NCBI GenBank assembly: GCA_003586115.2
Contig: QVOM02000025.1
Span: 43,816,522-43,880,521, forward strand
DNA: 64,000 nt
Source: Salvator merianae
Lineage: Eukaryota; Chordata; Lepidosauria; Squamata; Teiidae
Reading direction: 5' to 3'
Shown: piece after piece, positions 10,612 to 22,235 of the stretch
How positions within the stretch are numbered: position 1 is the first letter of the stretch
How the letters are laid out: each line of letters opens with the position of its first letter
Translations under genes and position numbers: made by a program
Notes under the pieces: model-generated
Databases searched by the model: none
The model's input: only the letters and a program-made list of their open reading frames with translations
Told to the model about the DNA's origin: nothing

Positions 10612-12460
10612 TTCAACTCTAATGTTACAGGAGTCCTGTCCTCTGTTCCATGTGGTAACCCTAGGTCTGCATTATACAGGGTTCCATATTGCTTTCTTTG
10701 CCACAGCTCTATTTCATCTTAGTCATACCCTCATAGGATAGCCACTCATCAAGAGTGATAGGTATTCTAGTTAAGCAACACTTTGAGAATTGAAGGTTCC
10801 TTAGATGCAGTAAAATTAGTTTTCTGGAATTTAAACCTATTGCCTGCTGCCACTGCTGCAGACATCATTTGAATGTCCCAAGTCATAAAATTAAGAACTA
10901 TAATGTACATTCAGAACCTAAACAAATGAAACATTGATTTCCAGCCTTGTTTTACTACATTAGCATTAGTAATTCTCATATTTGTGTTTGTTGTACATAT
11001 GATATGATCTGAAGTGTGACATACATAATGCATGATAGTATTTTAGTGAAATGTAAGCAGGATTATTGACAAGAAGCTGAATCACTAAATGCATTGGTGG
11101 CATTTTCCACCTGCTTAATGATAAAGTCTATCTACATGGCTCTGAAACATTATTAAGGTAATCAGTTAACCTAGGAAGAATTTATGAATGCTTTTTGAAT
11201 ATCTAACTGGATATGCTGACCGGGACAAATGGGAGTTGTGTTTAAGCAACATCTGTAGATCAACATATTTGCCACTTTTGCTTTTAAAATTATTCTTAAA
11301 AAAAATCTCTACAAGCCCTTGGAACAGCATTTGTTATTTTGCTTTTTCTTTTAACAAATCACCATGCTTGCTACAGATATTCCACATCACATGTATCTTG
11401 GTCCAAATTTTCTTCAGCAAATCTGACGGTCATGAGATTGAGAAGACAAGTCCTCTTTTAAAGCAAAAAATCCATTAAACAGGAAAAAGAAGATGAATGG
11501 ACAGTTTGGATAATGGCCAGAAAGTAATTTGGGACAATTATAGGTTAAGTATTCTTCAGTGTTCTTGAATGACTACTCAAAAAGAAAATGCAATAGCCTC
11601 ATTGATGTTTCAAACAGGAGAACTGCTGACCGATGACATGCTAAAGTTAGCAAAATTTAATCCAATCAATTTTAACACGCATCCCAATTTTTTACCCATT
11701 TTTCCTGATAACATTTTCTGTCTAAAGTATAGAACAGACCTACCAAAGTCCCTAACTGTATGCTGTTGTTGAGTCTCTGTCTGCATTTCAACTTCTAGCA
11801 GTATTATATATGGAACGGATCAAAATGCATTCAGGAATGCATTTCACTATATTGCTTACCTTGACTATATATCTTTCTTTCCTAATGTATCTTTCTACAT
11901 GAATCCTTTGGCTCCAGATCATGCCTGTTGATCATATCTTCTGTGCCACCTCTTGATGGATGCCATAGACTCTGATGCTTTGCTTGCTTGAACTTCAACC
12001 TTCATTGACTGCTATGCTTTTTTACCTTGGAACCTAGCGAATGGTGCCACATGGGCATCAAGTGAGAAAGATTAATTTAATTACACACCTGATCTTCCCA
12101 TGACAGCAAATCCTACCTAGAACATAATGTTTTCCTACTTGATTGACTCAGCAGTTATATAACACAGAGCATCTCCATTTATCTGGCTTTAGTTTCCATT
12201 TATTTGACAATATCCAAAGTATGAAGGCTTCTAGACTGTGATCAAGCACCTGGATCATCTCTCCAGATTCAAATAAAGAATAGGATTGTGTCTTCCAGTA
12301 TCTTCACATTAATCTATTCACATTAATCTGCTGGTAATTTTTTTATTTGCATTTCTTCTTGGTCCAGGGCACTGCCCTCAATGGCCTAAATTACCCTTTC
12401 CAATTCTGTGATTCTATAATTCCGTATTCTAATAAATTCCATACTGCAGTACTGAAATTT
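10612..12460. other. AT-rich noncoding DNA
   Basis: I see no exon or confident repeat in this stretch. It is AT-rich with only short random open frames (66-96 codons), none recognisable. Confidence 0.5.
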
Positions 12461-12461
12461 A

Positions 12462-12594
12462 GGGCCTCTTTGCACTTACCTTGTAGTGAGCTTAGAGATG
12501 AGCCTTGACCATCTTAGAATGGTATAATTCTATCCAAATAGCAGAATAAATATATCCAAATAGCAGAATAAGTAAGCGATGTCTGGATGCAGCC
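12462..12594. mobile_element. MITE end fragments
   Basis: At 12462 a GGGCCTCTTTGCACTTACC end resembles the GGGCCTTTTCGCACTT family (compare 37364) without a partner. At 12554-12594 TCCAAATAGCAGAATAAGTAAGCG and GATGTCTGGATGCAGCC form one arm of the palindromic MITE. A short direct repeat (ATATCCAAATAGCAGAATAA) precedes it. Confidence 0.5.
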
Positions 12595-13378
12595 TTTGAC
12601 TGGATATAGTATTGAGCCTAGTTCAAGGTCCTGACAGCCAAATATGCTGTTCTAAAAGGCCTGGGTCCCAAATTCTGAAAGAGCATCTTTTTCTGGATAA
12701 ACTCTCTCAAGACAGTTAAATCTTCAGGAGACTTGTTCTTACGTTTTGACTATTCATTATTATAGCTTATCATCTTAATGGTTTCTACAAAGTTATATGG
12801 ATTATAAATATGTTTCTGGTTTGTTGTCCACAATCTGATTATTTGATGCAGAATGGATCATAAATAAGAACATTGAATAAATTAATTAATTTAAAAAACT
12901 CTACATGCCTGCACAAAACAGGAAAGTAGAAGTGCCATTTTTCCTTTCTCTGTTGTTATATTCAGTAGATGTATTTAACATTTTGTGACTTGCCTGATCA
13001 TTTTTATTACATCTGATTTTTTTTTCTGCTGTCCTTGTGTAGATGTGAAAGGAACACATAGAACAATTCTGTGCCATGCATGCTTCTGTCCAAAAACAGA
13101 ATAGATGGATAGTTGCTAAAAAGGCGTTTGGTCTAGTTCCATCAAACTGCATTTCACAAGGGTGGGAATGTGGCACAGTGAGCTGCCACTGGGCTGAGAT
13201 GCATAGTGAACAAATGTGTCATTCGGTGCCATACAGGCCCTACAGACCCAAAACTATGGAACAAAAGTCCCAACAGCTGCCAAGTTTCCAGTTAGGCAGC
13301 TTTAACAACCTACTGGAAAAGGGTCTTGCTGGACACTGTGCTGATAGTTTGCCTTTTCCCATCCCAATACATGGTAGG

Positions 13379-13434
13379 AGGTGGTGGTGGTGGTGGTGGT
13401 GGAGGAGGAGGAGGAGGAGGAGGAGGAGGAGGAA
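13379..13434. repeat. Compound (GGT)n(GGA)n microsatellite
   Basis: About seven GGT units run directly into about ten GGA units. On the minus strand this is the 3' tail side of the SINE at 13435-13645, so it probably grew from the SINE tail. The poly-Trp/poly-Arg and poly-Pro open frames over it are artefacts. Confidence 0.9.
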
Positions 13435-13645
13435 AGTTGTTTTTGTACCCTGCTTTTCTCACCCTAAGGGGACTCAAAGTGGCTGACACCTTGTGAAGTA
13501 GGTGGGACTGTGAGAACTCAGAACAGAGCTGTGACGAGTCCAGGGTCACCCAGCTGGCTTCATGCAGAGTGCAGACTCAAACCAGGAGAGTTCCAGAAAA
13601 GAGTCTGACACTTTAACCATAAGGCCAAACTGGCTCACAGAACAG
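13435..13645 (-). mobile_element. Sauria-type tRNA-derived SINE
   Basis: Read on the minus strand it begins near the tRNA-like head (GTTTGGCCTTATGGTTAAAGTG, a degenerate A box, and GGTTTGAGTCTGC, a degenerate B box). It continues through the conserved CCAGCTGGGTGACC block and CACAG..CCCACCTACTTCACA, and ends with CACTTTGAGTCCCCTTAGGG. This layout is that of the SINEs widespread in lizards and snakes. A microsatellite occupies the tail side. Confidence 0.8.
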
Positions 13646-13659
13646 GACAGCTGCCTTAG

Positions 13660-15890
13660 GAGCTGACAACCAGTAATTTTGGTAAGTCAACTCTTGGGGC
13701 AGTTGATTGGGGATGGATAAACGCACCACCCCAGGAGTATACAGATGTTTGGATGCCTTGCTTCTAGATCAGCAGGAGGGACGCCCTAGGGTGGCCGTGA
13801 GGATGTTGACAATGCCATCACAATGCTGTAAAATCTGTTTATAAGTTATTTGAAGAAGCAATAAGCAGTCTACTGAATTACCAAGCTTGCTGATACATTT
13901 TAAAGGGCCTTTTCATCTGATGTATTAAAGCATGTTCTTTCCATGACTTTTTCCTGAGAGAGAAGGGCTATAACTCATAATTAATTGAGATGATGATGGG
14001 GAGAACTTTGTTCTGAGGCTCTCTCTCTCAAATATCACATTTTAAAATGTGGCACTCCAGGTTGGAGAGAGGCGGTGCGCAGATTAGGAAAAATGAAATG
14101 TGAATATAGGTAACTAGGGAAAAGGTCAACAGAATAGCAAGGGCATGCCATTACTGCAGCACTTGCACACAGTTTTCTAATAAGCGCACTTACTGTAGAA
14201 CATAATTGGGTTCTCCTTTTCCCATTCCTAGACCTGTCTGAACATCATTGGGGTTTATTTTGCCAAACTCTTACCAGATATTCTGCAATGCTGTAATAGA
14301 TATTGGTACTTCTGGAGTAATTTTTGCTATTAATTAATGTCATTCTTTCTTTTCTAATGAGAGTATAAGATAATCTTCTGAAAAGAAAACAAACTGTAAG
14401 AGCCAAGGTTCTGTTTCCGACATCTAAAACACTGTGCTCTTTAGAATCAAAGTAAGTGGATGACTGTCCTATTCTATTCATTAAAATCTTCACTGTCAGA
14501 TCTCCTATAAGTGTCCTGACTATTTACGTAAGAGGAGGTCTTTCCAGTGATGGTCCTGCAGCTAAAGAACGTTCTCCCCAGATAACTTCCCCAAGTACCT
14601 GCCTATTTTCCACTTAGTACCACCCAAGCACATATTTATTTTTCTGAACTTTTCAAACACATTTTTAATCCTGCTGACTGATTTATGCTGCTTTTATATT
14701 GCACATGTTAACTGCTTCAAGTATATGAAGGGTAGTTTAAAAATACCATCCAATCCTGTATACGACTACTCAAAAATAAGTTCTATTTAGTTTAATAGAG
14801 TTTATTTTAAGCCTCCATCCAAAGGAGTATTTATAAGGGTACAACCTTAACCTCCTTTTGCATATGTCATGCACAAAATAGTATTTACTTCTGTTCAGAG
14901 GGGACATGCTATTAGCTTATACTGTAAAAAAACAAAGAAAAGCAAGAGGAAAAACTTGTAGTTTTCTCTGATTTACCATGTTTGTGCTGGCAAGGACTGA
15001 TGGGAATTGTAGTTTTGTAGGGTTGCCAAAATCTGCCAACTAATTAATCACATCTGGCTTTTTTAAAGGCTTTTTCTATGGTTAAGATAATTAATTTGGC
15101 AATTTCTGGCCAGGCTGGTTGGGAGGTCACTCCACTCACTGACATTATGTTAGGGCTTGTGTGTGTGTAATGCATCCTTGCAATTTGCAAGGCCTCCCTT
15201 TAACCTTCACCCATCATGAGGATGGGCATTTCCCTAGTTACATATTAACTGCTGTCAACTGCATAAGGCAGATAAGCAGCCAGTTTAATTATCCATTCTA
15301 ACAACTTCCTCCAACTGTCAATATTGGATCCCTGTTATGTAGCCCAGGAAGCTGTAAGCTGTAATTTGAAATCAAATTGTGGCTGAAGCAAAAGTTAAAG
15401 AAAGGTTTCCGACAAAGGATAACTGATGTTCCCAGCCCTACATGGAGGACACTAGCATTTTAAAATGGAGACGATTTCAAAAGGGCATCTGCCCCGTCTA
15501 TGGTTGTATGCTCACAATCACATCGCCCCATGACGATCATAATGTCTTGCTTTTAAAAGACTCAAGGTTACTGAAGTCTGCAGGCATCAAACAAGCATAT
15601 AACACCATGGCTTCATGTCCTCTTTTTATGTGGAACGAAGAGACAGAATAAAATATGAGACAGTGTTGGCCAATAGCAAAACAAATGTTCTGACCCCTCA
15701 GCTGCACTCCGCTGCAAAGATCTATTGTTTCCAAGGGAGGGGCATGAAAGAAACCCTGAAGGAATATTTACTTTCAGGAGGCAAACCTTCCCTGCTTGGG
15801 AAATATGATCTTGTTAATCATGTACACCTTAACATAGCCTACTTAAGTTTAGGAGAAAGGACCTCTGAGCAGAACCACCTGAGCCTAAAC
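13660..15890. other. Noncoding DNA
   Basis: I see no exon. A GACTGATGGGAATTGTAGTTTT motif at about 14996 belongs to a very common degenerate LINE-derived vertebrate repeat, but it is too short to assign. Open frames are short and unrecognised. Confidence 0.4.
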
Positions 15891-15897
15891 TTTCCCT

Positions 15898-16190
15898 GTT
15901 TCTGCACTTACCTGTATATCCCAGTACGGGGTGGGCTACCCTGTACCAGGATACACAATCTGTTCCAAGCTGGGATGGATTACTCCTGGACCAGAACGAG
16001 GCCAGTCCCTGCTCCAGCTCTGAAGCTTGCACCGGCTTCAGAATTGATACGGGGCCCCTCCAAATGCTCCAAAGGCAGGAACAGGGCGGCCATTTTGGCA
16101 GCATGCCTCTATGGTCCAATATACCACTCTCTAGTAGGCGGGTAGACCTGGACATCAAGGTCTACTGGTAATCAAGACTAGGCCGATCCA
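15898..16190. mobile_element. Possible old copy of the 484-bp MITE family
   Basis: It begins TTTCTGCACTTACCTG, which matches the inverted end of the element at 20694-21177 (its right end read in reverse is TTTCTGCACTTACCTGCC). It also has shared-looking interior pieces (GGACCAGAACGAGGCC, GGTCTACTGGTAATC). The opposite end is not recognisable. The overlapping 176-codon open frame is not convincing as a gene. Confidence 0.35.
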
Positions 16191-16199
16191 TTGTTCTCT

Positions 16200-17700
16200 G
16201 TCTTGTGTGGATGGAGTGTAGAGTGTGTAGGGGCTTCCTTATCTTGCATCAGTGTGTGGAAGGCAGGCCCCTGGGCCCTTTCTTATATTGTGCTAAGAGC
16301 ATGTGTGGAGATGGTAGTCTTTACTTCCACTCAACCTGATACCCTTTGAAACGTAAGAATGGCACAGTGGAGAAGCATAAGGTTTTTATCTTATGTCTAC
16401 ATTTTTCAATAGCTTCTGTTTCATTCATATGACTTCTGTTTTTCAGTACTATATAAATACATGAACTTTGAATGGATGCACTTACTCTAATTTCATGCCC
16501 ACAGATGCTCAGATGGACTGTGCATACATATATGGAAGCGTGGATGGAAGTTATTACCTTTTTCTACCCAATATTCAAATTATTAATGCAAATGTACATA
16601 ACTCAGAATAAATTGCCAGATGTACTTTGAATATATACATAACCATCAAAATCTCAAAAAAGACAGGGATAGTGAATTTAAATGCCCAAGGGTGCTTATT
16701 GGGAATTGGTGTTAAGTGCAAATCCCATTCCAGTGTATATTCTGTCCTTTTGAATGAATGGGAATCTATTTAGAATTAGACGCCCCTTCAAATTTCTTGC
16801 AATAGTGGAAGGCTGAAACCAAAGATCAAATACCAGGCACCTTCTTCTCTAACTGGCATAACTGAAGACACACTAGAGGAAGAAAGCTTAGACTGGGACT
16901 TGCATGTTTTCCAAGACTCTGATTATTTCAGAATAGTAGAATTCTAAACTTGGAATGGACCACAAGGAGCATCCGGTTCAACCCTTTGCTATGTTTAAGA
17001 AAGCAAATTACTATTTTTCATTTCTTATGAATAAAAATATATTTTTGCTGTTATTTTTTTTAATCTTGTTTTTTTAGTCTTATTGACTATACATATTCAG
17101 GTGGTTTTTTTTAAATGTTGCATACTGCCCTGGGACTTTTGGGGATGGAAGATGGTCTAGAAATATAAATACTGTATATCTGACTTGATGGCATAATTCT
17201 GGAATATCTGCCTCTGATATCCACTTCCTCCTTTTCAAAAGTCACATGGGTGAAATCCAGTTCCCAGGAAGATGAGGGAACTAAAATGGACCCAATTCAG
17301 AAGAAGCTCTGTTAATTTTGTGTTCGTAGCATTCTTCTGAATGCTCAAAGCAACGCCCTTCACTTTGTGTCTTGGGACTAGTCAGGATTAGCCCCCTTTA
17401 TTAATCTTCTCTTTATGCACAGAGTGCTGGTGTTAGAACGTGGCTCATCCCCGTAGCTGAAAGCCTGTATCCTGAATCTGTTGCACCACAAGCTGACTCC
17501 TTGGAAAATGCGGTACATCTGGATCTCCACCCAGGCACTGGCTAATGTTTCCAACATTTAACCATCTAATAGATGAAAGCAGAATTTCCAAGAGATAATT
17601 TCCACTGAAGGTTATTACAGGGCATTTCATTTTCCTATAGCATTCTGGGTTAGTTAAGGACTGGTTCACAGGGCTTTTATGCAAGGTGCCTTGACTAACC
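16200..17700. other. AT-rich noncoding DNA with a possible LINE tail
   Basis: There is no exon that I can support. Around 17125-17175 the text ATACTGCCCTGGGACTTTTGGGG...GGTCTAGAAATATAAAT resembles a CR1/L2-type 3' tail. The remainder is unassigned. Confidence 0.4.
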
Positions 17701-17702
17701 CT

Positions 17703-17992
17703 GCAGATGCATTTTAATAGGTAATTGTAGAAGGTTTTTTTTTTTTAAAAAAAAATCCACAGATAAACACCTGAAATGCATTTTGAGTGGAAATCACAGA
17801 TTTTTTTAAATCCATAGATGGGCTTTTGCAGATGCATTCTGAGAAGGAATTGTAGAAGGTTTTTTTTTAAAAAAACAAACAGATGGACATTTGCAAATGC
17901 ATTCTGAGATGACCTGTAGACAATTTTTGAAAAAAAATCCATAGACGGACTCCCGCAGGTGCCTTCTGAGAGGGAATTGTAGAGGATAGATA
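17703..17992. repeat. Minisatellite, about 63-bp unit, roughly 4.6 copies
   Basis: Units start at about 17703, 17772, 17828, 17893 and 17955 (spacings 69, 56, 65, 62). Each has GCAGATGCATTCTGAG-like text, then GGAATTGTAGAAGG, a T-run/A-run, and TCCATAGATGGAC. Spacing varies mainly through the homopolymer runs. Three overlapping minus-strand open frames of 84-89 codons are by-products of the tandem array. Confidence 0.85.
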
Positions 17993-17999
17993 GCGAGCT

Positions 18000-18790
18000 G
18001 CAGCTTTGAAACATTTAGGCAGAACCATAAGGCACCACAGAAGATAATTAGGATCAGGAACTTCACACAATATATGTTGCATGACTCGCCTGCAAGAGCA
18101 GAGAAGGCAACACCCCACCACAGAGGCTCAGGGTTTGAATCTGCTCTCTTCTATTTTAATGAGATCAATTTTCATATGGGTTTGAATAGATTTACAACTT
18201 AGTAAACAGTAGTGTCTTGTGTGCCATTGGGTTTACCTGTTCTGACCCCTGGCTGAAGCTACTATTCTGTAGCTGCCTTGCCCTCCACCCCCACAGCTGC
18301 CACAATGCAAAGCAACTTTGGACAATATTTTTGCCCCCCCCCCGGATTACTCAAAAGTTCACCTTTTCCGCTGTGCCCCGACTGTACAGAATGTCATCTC
18401 TAAGGAAGCTCACCCAGCGTCAAAGCTGATGTTCTTCCTAGCCCACAGCATTTGATTAATTTTATTTCCTTTGAAGCAATAGGAGTAGCTTTTTAAAACT
18501 TCTTTTTTCCCTTCTTTCTTTCCTGCTCAAGTCCCTGTAGGGGTATAGAGTGTTTTAATGATCTGGTCAGCGAGTGTGTGGGTTCCTAACCAATCTGCAT
18601 TATGTATTTTATTCTCCATATTAATTGCTTTGAGACCATTGTGTAAAAAGGTGTAGACAAATAAATAATATCCCCTAGCATTAGGCACGGAGGTTTGTTT
18701 CTAATGAGATTGTGGCTAATGTCTGATCCTGATGCATGTGTTTGCCTGCTGGAAAGAGTCTTTCAGTTTGCATATGGGATGAATACATCA
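18000..18790. other. Noncoding DNA
   Basis: I see nothing assignable here apart from a poly-C run at about 18333-18344. No exon and no transposon ends are seen. Confidence 0.4.
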
Positions 18791-18796
18791 GTTGCA

Positions 18797-18831
18797 ACTC
18801 AGTCTTTTGGCTAAGATTAAGGCAGCATCCA
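18797..18831 (+). pseudogene. U2 snRNA-like 5' fragment
   Basis: CTCAGTCTTTTGGCTAAGATTAAG aligns with the strongly conserved 5' region of U2 snRNA (positions about 8-31) with three differences, all transitions. After a one-base gap the following GCAGCATCCA aligns with U2 GTAGTATCTG, again differing only by transitions. The branch-point-recognition region is therefore altered, and the rest of U2 and any Sm site are not recognisable. Most likely it is a truncated, decayed retro-copy; chance resemblance cannot be excluded. Confidence 0.4.
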
Positions 18832-18839
18832 CATGATGA

Positions 18840-20060
18840 AGAGGGCCAGTGCCTTAACCCTGGAGCACTTGCTGAGGTTGTGCAGTGTCTGTATGTCACA
18901 TGCCTTCCCTTTTCTCTCTCTCTGAAGTTGAGAACTTCAAAAGCTTGGAAGGACTTCAGCATTCGAGAGTGGGTTTCTTGTTGTGGTGGAACTAGCCCTG
19001 GAAGTGGATCATTTTTGGTGGAACACACGTACAGAGTAGGCATGGTAAGTCACACTCAAGGCCACTGTGTATCTATATAGTGGCTGTGCACATGTTTGAA
19101 AGTACCCTCAGAGCTCTTTATTCTGCTCTGTGGGAAGAGTACTGTAGAGGGTGGTTACTGGACATCTAGCACCCTTGTTGGACCACTATGCACCCATGGG
19201 CACCTGGGACATGCATACGCCACACTTTTGGGATGCCTTTTAAAAAATGGAGATAGAAAAATCCAGCATTAGAGATGGCAACAGTCTGACCATCTGGTTT
19301 CAACGGCATTAGGATCCTCTGCTATTTAGTCAAAAGTTGCCATTCTCCAACAAGCATCACTCAAAATGAACCTGCCAGTGTGGGATTGCTGAATTAGGAC
19401 TTCAGAAGATGTTTAGGTCCGAACTGAGGAAATGCTGTCTTATTGCAACAGATATTGCTTTGCTATCAACCTGTGTAAGTTACAGGTGTTCCCATTTCTC
19501 TCAGTGTCCAAGAGGATGTGCATAAGCCTACCAGGTTACTGTAGTACTTCGAGTACAGGCTCTGAATATAGATTGTAATTGAAAAAAGCTTGCTCCAACA
19601 CAAATCTGTTTGACTCATTCATTGTGACTCATTTATTTTCCCTGGAGTCTAATGCAGGCTACTCTTGGTGATTAGGGCTGAACTGAGCCAGCTTTCACAG
19701 CTCAGAATCTCTATCGAACCTGATAATGGAAAATAAAGACATATGAGGGATGCATTACCCAACAACAGAGAAACCATGCACAGCAGCACACTCTTTTCCC
19801 ACTGGGTTTAGGAAGCAGGACACTTGTGATAGGCCACATGACTCATGGGCCAGCTCAAAAGCTAGCATGTTTCTTTTTGAGAACATGGTAGCTCGCAGAA
19901 AAGATTATTCTGTCCATACAGAGGTATGCTTCCTCCAACTTCCCATGATCCAAGGGCTGATGATTGCAGGCAAATTTGTTTCCCAGGGCTGCAAATAACA
20001 GCCCTTCAGATGCTTGTGGATCTACAACTCTCCTGTTTTTTTGCCACTGTTCACATTACT
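18840..20060. other. Noncoding DNA
   Basis: No exon is supported. A GTAAGT donor-like site at 19046 lacks a matching upstream acceptor. The 114- and 120-codon open frames here overlap on opposite strands and look random. Confidence 0.4.
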
Positions 20061-20068
20061 GGACTTCA

Positions 20069-20283
20069 ATTGGCTATCAGTGGCTACTAGGTACTCTGCC
20101 TCTAACGGAGGTCGAGGTATGCCCTTAAAGGCCAGTTTGTTAGAGACTGTGAGCAAAGCAGACTATTGTGCTCATGTCTTGCTTGTGGTCTTCTACATGT
20201 GACTGGCTGACCGCTATGAGAACAGGTCATTGGCCTAGATGGGTCACTGTCCAAACCAGCAAGGCATTTGTTCTCTTCTCATA
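20069..20283 (+). mobile_element. CR1/L2-type LINE 3' end
   Basis: The order TGGCTACTAG, TCTGCCTC, GCTCATGTCTTGCTTGTGG, GACTGGCTGACC, TGAGAACAGG, GGCCTAGATGGG matches the 3' end found in many squamate CR1/L2 copies, which conclude with a blurred '...GCTCTTCTTATGTTCT' (here TTGTTCTCTTCTCATAG). The body is missing. Confidence 0.6.
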
Positions 20284-20600
20284 GGACCACAATCTGGCCA
20301 CTAGGGAAATATACCCCAACCACAAAGAGCGAGCCCCTGCTCTTTCCAGAAGGACTGTTAGTCCTTAGGTGTTCTAGAACACCCAGTAGCTCATTCATCC
20401 AGGCTTTAATTTGGGGTTGGCCAATGTGTGTGGAATTCATTACATTCAGGAGGAGGGCATTTTCATGTAGATTTGCACAAAAGGGCAACCTCAGAATTTC
20501 TTGACTACCTGTACCTGTAGTTCCTTTTACCTGCCACCACCGTTTCTCTATCACATGTGATGGGTGTTGTGTGATGGAGGAGGATTTTTGAAGAAAGAAA

Positions 20601-21321
20601 GGCTGTATCTGCATGTGCTAAGAAAGGCAGCTCAAAACAGGTTTAGAGTTCATGGCATGTAGACACTAGTGTTTGCACCCCATCAGTAATCTAGGTCCTT
20701 TCTGCATGCGCCTCTAATCCAGATTAAGGGCAAGCATGAAATGTTAACACGGATCTCTGAGGCTCCACCCCTTACTGGTCCACTACTACTTTAGACAGGC
20801 ATGACCCTGATCAGGGAGACACTGATCAGGATTATTGGTAGACCCATTTAATTGGGTTTATCAGCAGACCAGCACCCATGATCCAGAACACAGGAGCTGT
20901 GCAGAAGGCACGCTCCCTGTGTTTGAGGCTACCGAGTGATGCCACCAAAATGCATGCCCCAGAGGCCCCAAGGCAAGGAACTTTTGTTCCTATCTCTCAG
21001 AGGTCAAGAAGTGTGGCCTCAAAGTTCATGCGACGCCATGGTGTAGGCTGATCTGGACCAGTGCCATTATACAGATGGCAGTGACCCCACCCACACCTTC
21101 CTGTAGTTGGAATCAGTGGGCCTGGCTGTTCCAGACCTACTGATTTTGAATGCGGGCAGGTAAGTGCAGAAATGGCCCTACCTTAAAGGCCATAGAATGC
21201 ACTTTGGAAGTGCCTTTAATATGGATCAAGACACTAGCATGCAGATGCTACCATTTGTAAGCTGCTACCATTTGTAAGCTGGCTAGTCTTCTTCTTTTTT
21301 AACTGTGTGCGGATGGAGCCT
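20601..21321. mobile_element. Outer MITE interrupted by the 484-bp element
   Basis: The left end GGCTGTATCTGCATGTGCT and the right end (reverse strand) GGCTCCATCCGCACACAGT are imperfect inverted repeats, 11 of 19 identical, with most differences being transitions. They lie outside the well-bounded inner element 20694-21177. The right arm contains a small direct repeat, GCTACCATTTGTAA twice (about 21247-21280). Confidence 0.4.
20694..21177. mobile_element. 484-bp MITE with 3-bp target duplication, copy 1
   Basis: The left end GGTCCTTTCTGCATGCGCC and the right end (reverse strand) GGCCATTTCTGCACTTACC are inverted repeats. CTA immediately flanks both sides (20691-20693 and 21178-21180). An inverted, more diverged copy lies at 26755-27209 and shares GGTCCAGATCAGCC, AGGAACAAAAGTTCC and TGGTCTGCTG..CC in order. 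Non-coding. Confidence 0.8.
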
Positions 21322-22204
21322 AAGAGGCCATAAGAAGAATGAAACAAGAGTAAAATGGACAATCATAACAGATATAGTACTTCAGAAATCAGGGCACTAT
21401 TCATCAGTCTTACCATTTCCTCAAAGGATTCAGAGTAAGGTAGACAGCAGCTCCTTGCTTACATGGCTGCACTCCAGGTAAGTGTCAGTTTCTCTCTATA
21501 TAGAAAAGCTTGGGCAATCTCACCTGTAACACAGGTGTGATCAGCCTTTCCGAAACCCCAGTAGAGGGCACGCTCTCTCTTCCACCATCCAGGTCTAGAG
21601 AGCTTGTCGCTGCAGCCGAGCTCCCCCTGGACGCCGGGAGGCGAACAACAAGCAGCGGCTCCCCCCCCCCCCCCCCGCCACTCTTGCAACAGCAGTGGAT
21701 CACCTCTGTGAACGTAACGTTGCAGTGCCGGAGAAAAGGAAAGGAGCAGCAGACAAACAGAGAGCAGTGTCGTCGCGCGCTGCCTGGGCTTCCCGTCTCC
21801 CCCAGAGCGCGTGCGCCCTTGGGCACTTCAGCGTCGCTCCGGGGGCAGTGAGTGAGTGATTCCTCCTGCGAGCTTGGGAGTCTCCGGCGGGCTGCGGTGA
21901 CATTGGACGAAAGGAGAGCGGCGGCAGCAGGAAGAGACTCGGCTGGAAAGAGGAGGTAGCGCGGTATTAACGGCGCTGCTGCCACTCGCGAGGGAGGAAG
22001 GAGCGCGCGGTTGCCTTGCGTTGCGCCTCTGGCTCGTGCGGGGAGCAGCTGCAGCGAGGCGGCCAACTTGGATCCCGCGGAGGCTCTCGACAGCGCGCAG
22101 CGGGGCTCGCGGTGGCCGGCTTAGAACCCTCGCTCTCGCCGCCGCGGCCGCCGCTTCAACTTACCACCCGGCTCGGCCAGAGGTTGCTGAAGGAAGCTGC
22201 GGAC

Positions 22205-22212
22205 TATAAATA
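22205..22212 (+). promoter_or_regulatory. TATA box
   Basis: TATAAATA in the context GGACTATAAATAGCCG is a full consensus match. It lies within the CpG island and about 30 bases upstream of an ATG-less leader ending in a splice donor. This predicts a start site near 22233-22240. Confidence 0.75.
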
Positions 22213-22235
22213 GCCGAGGCTACAGAGTCGTCGTT

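Noticed and set aside
13076..13549. 136- and 79-codon frames with poly-Trp/Arg and poly-Pro
   Set aside because: Products of translating the (GGT)(GGA) microsatellite and an antisense SINE.
17745..18121. Three 84-89 codon minus-strand frames with repeated peptide text
   Set aside because: They follow the 63-bp minisatellite period; different frames repeat the same motif. Not a gene.
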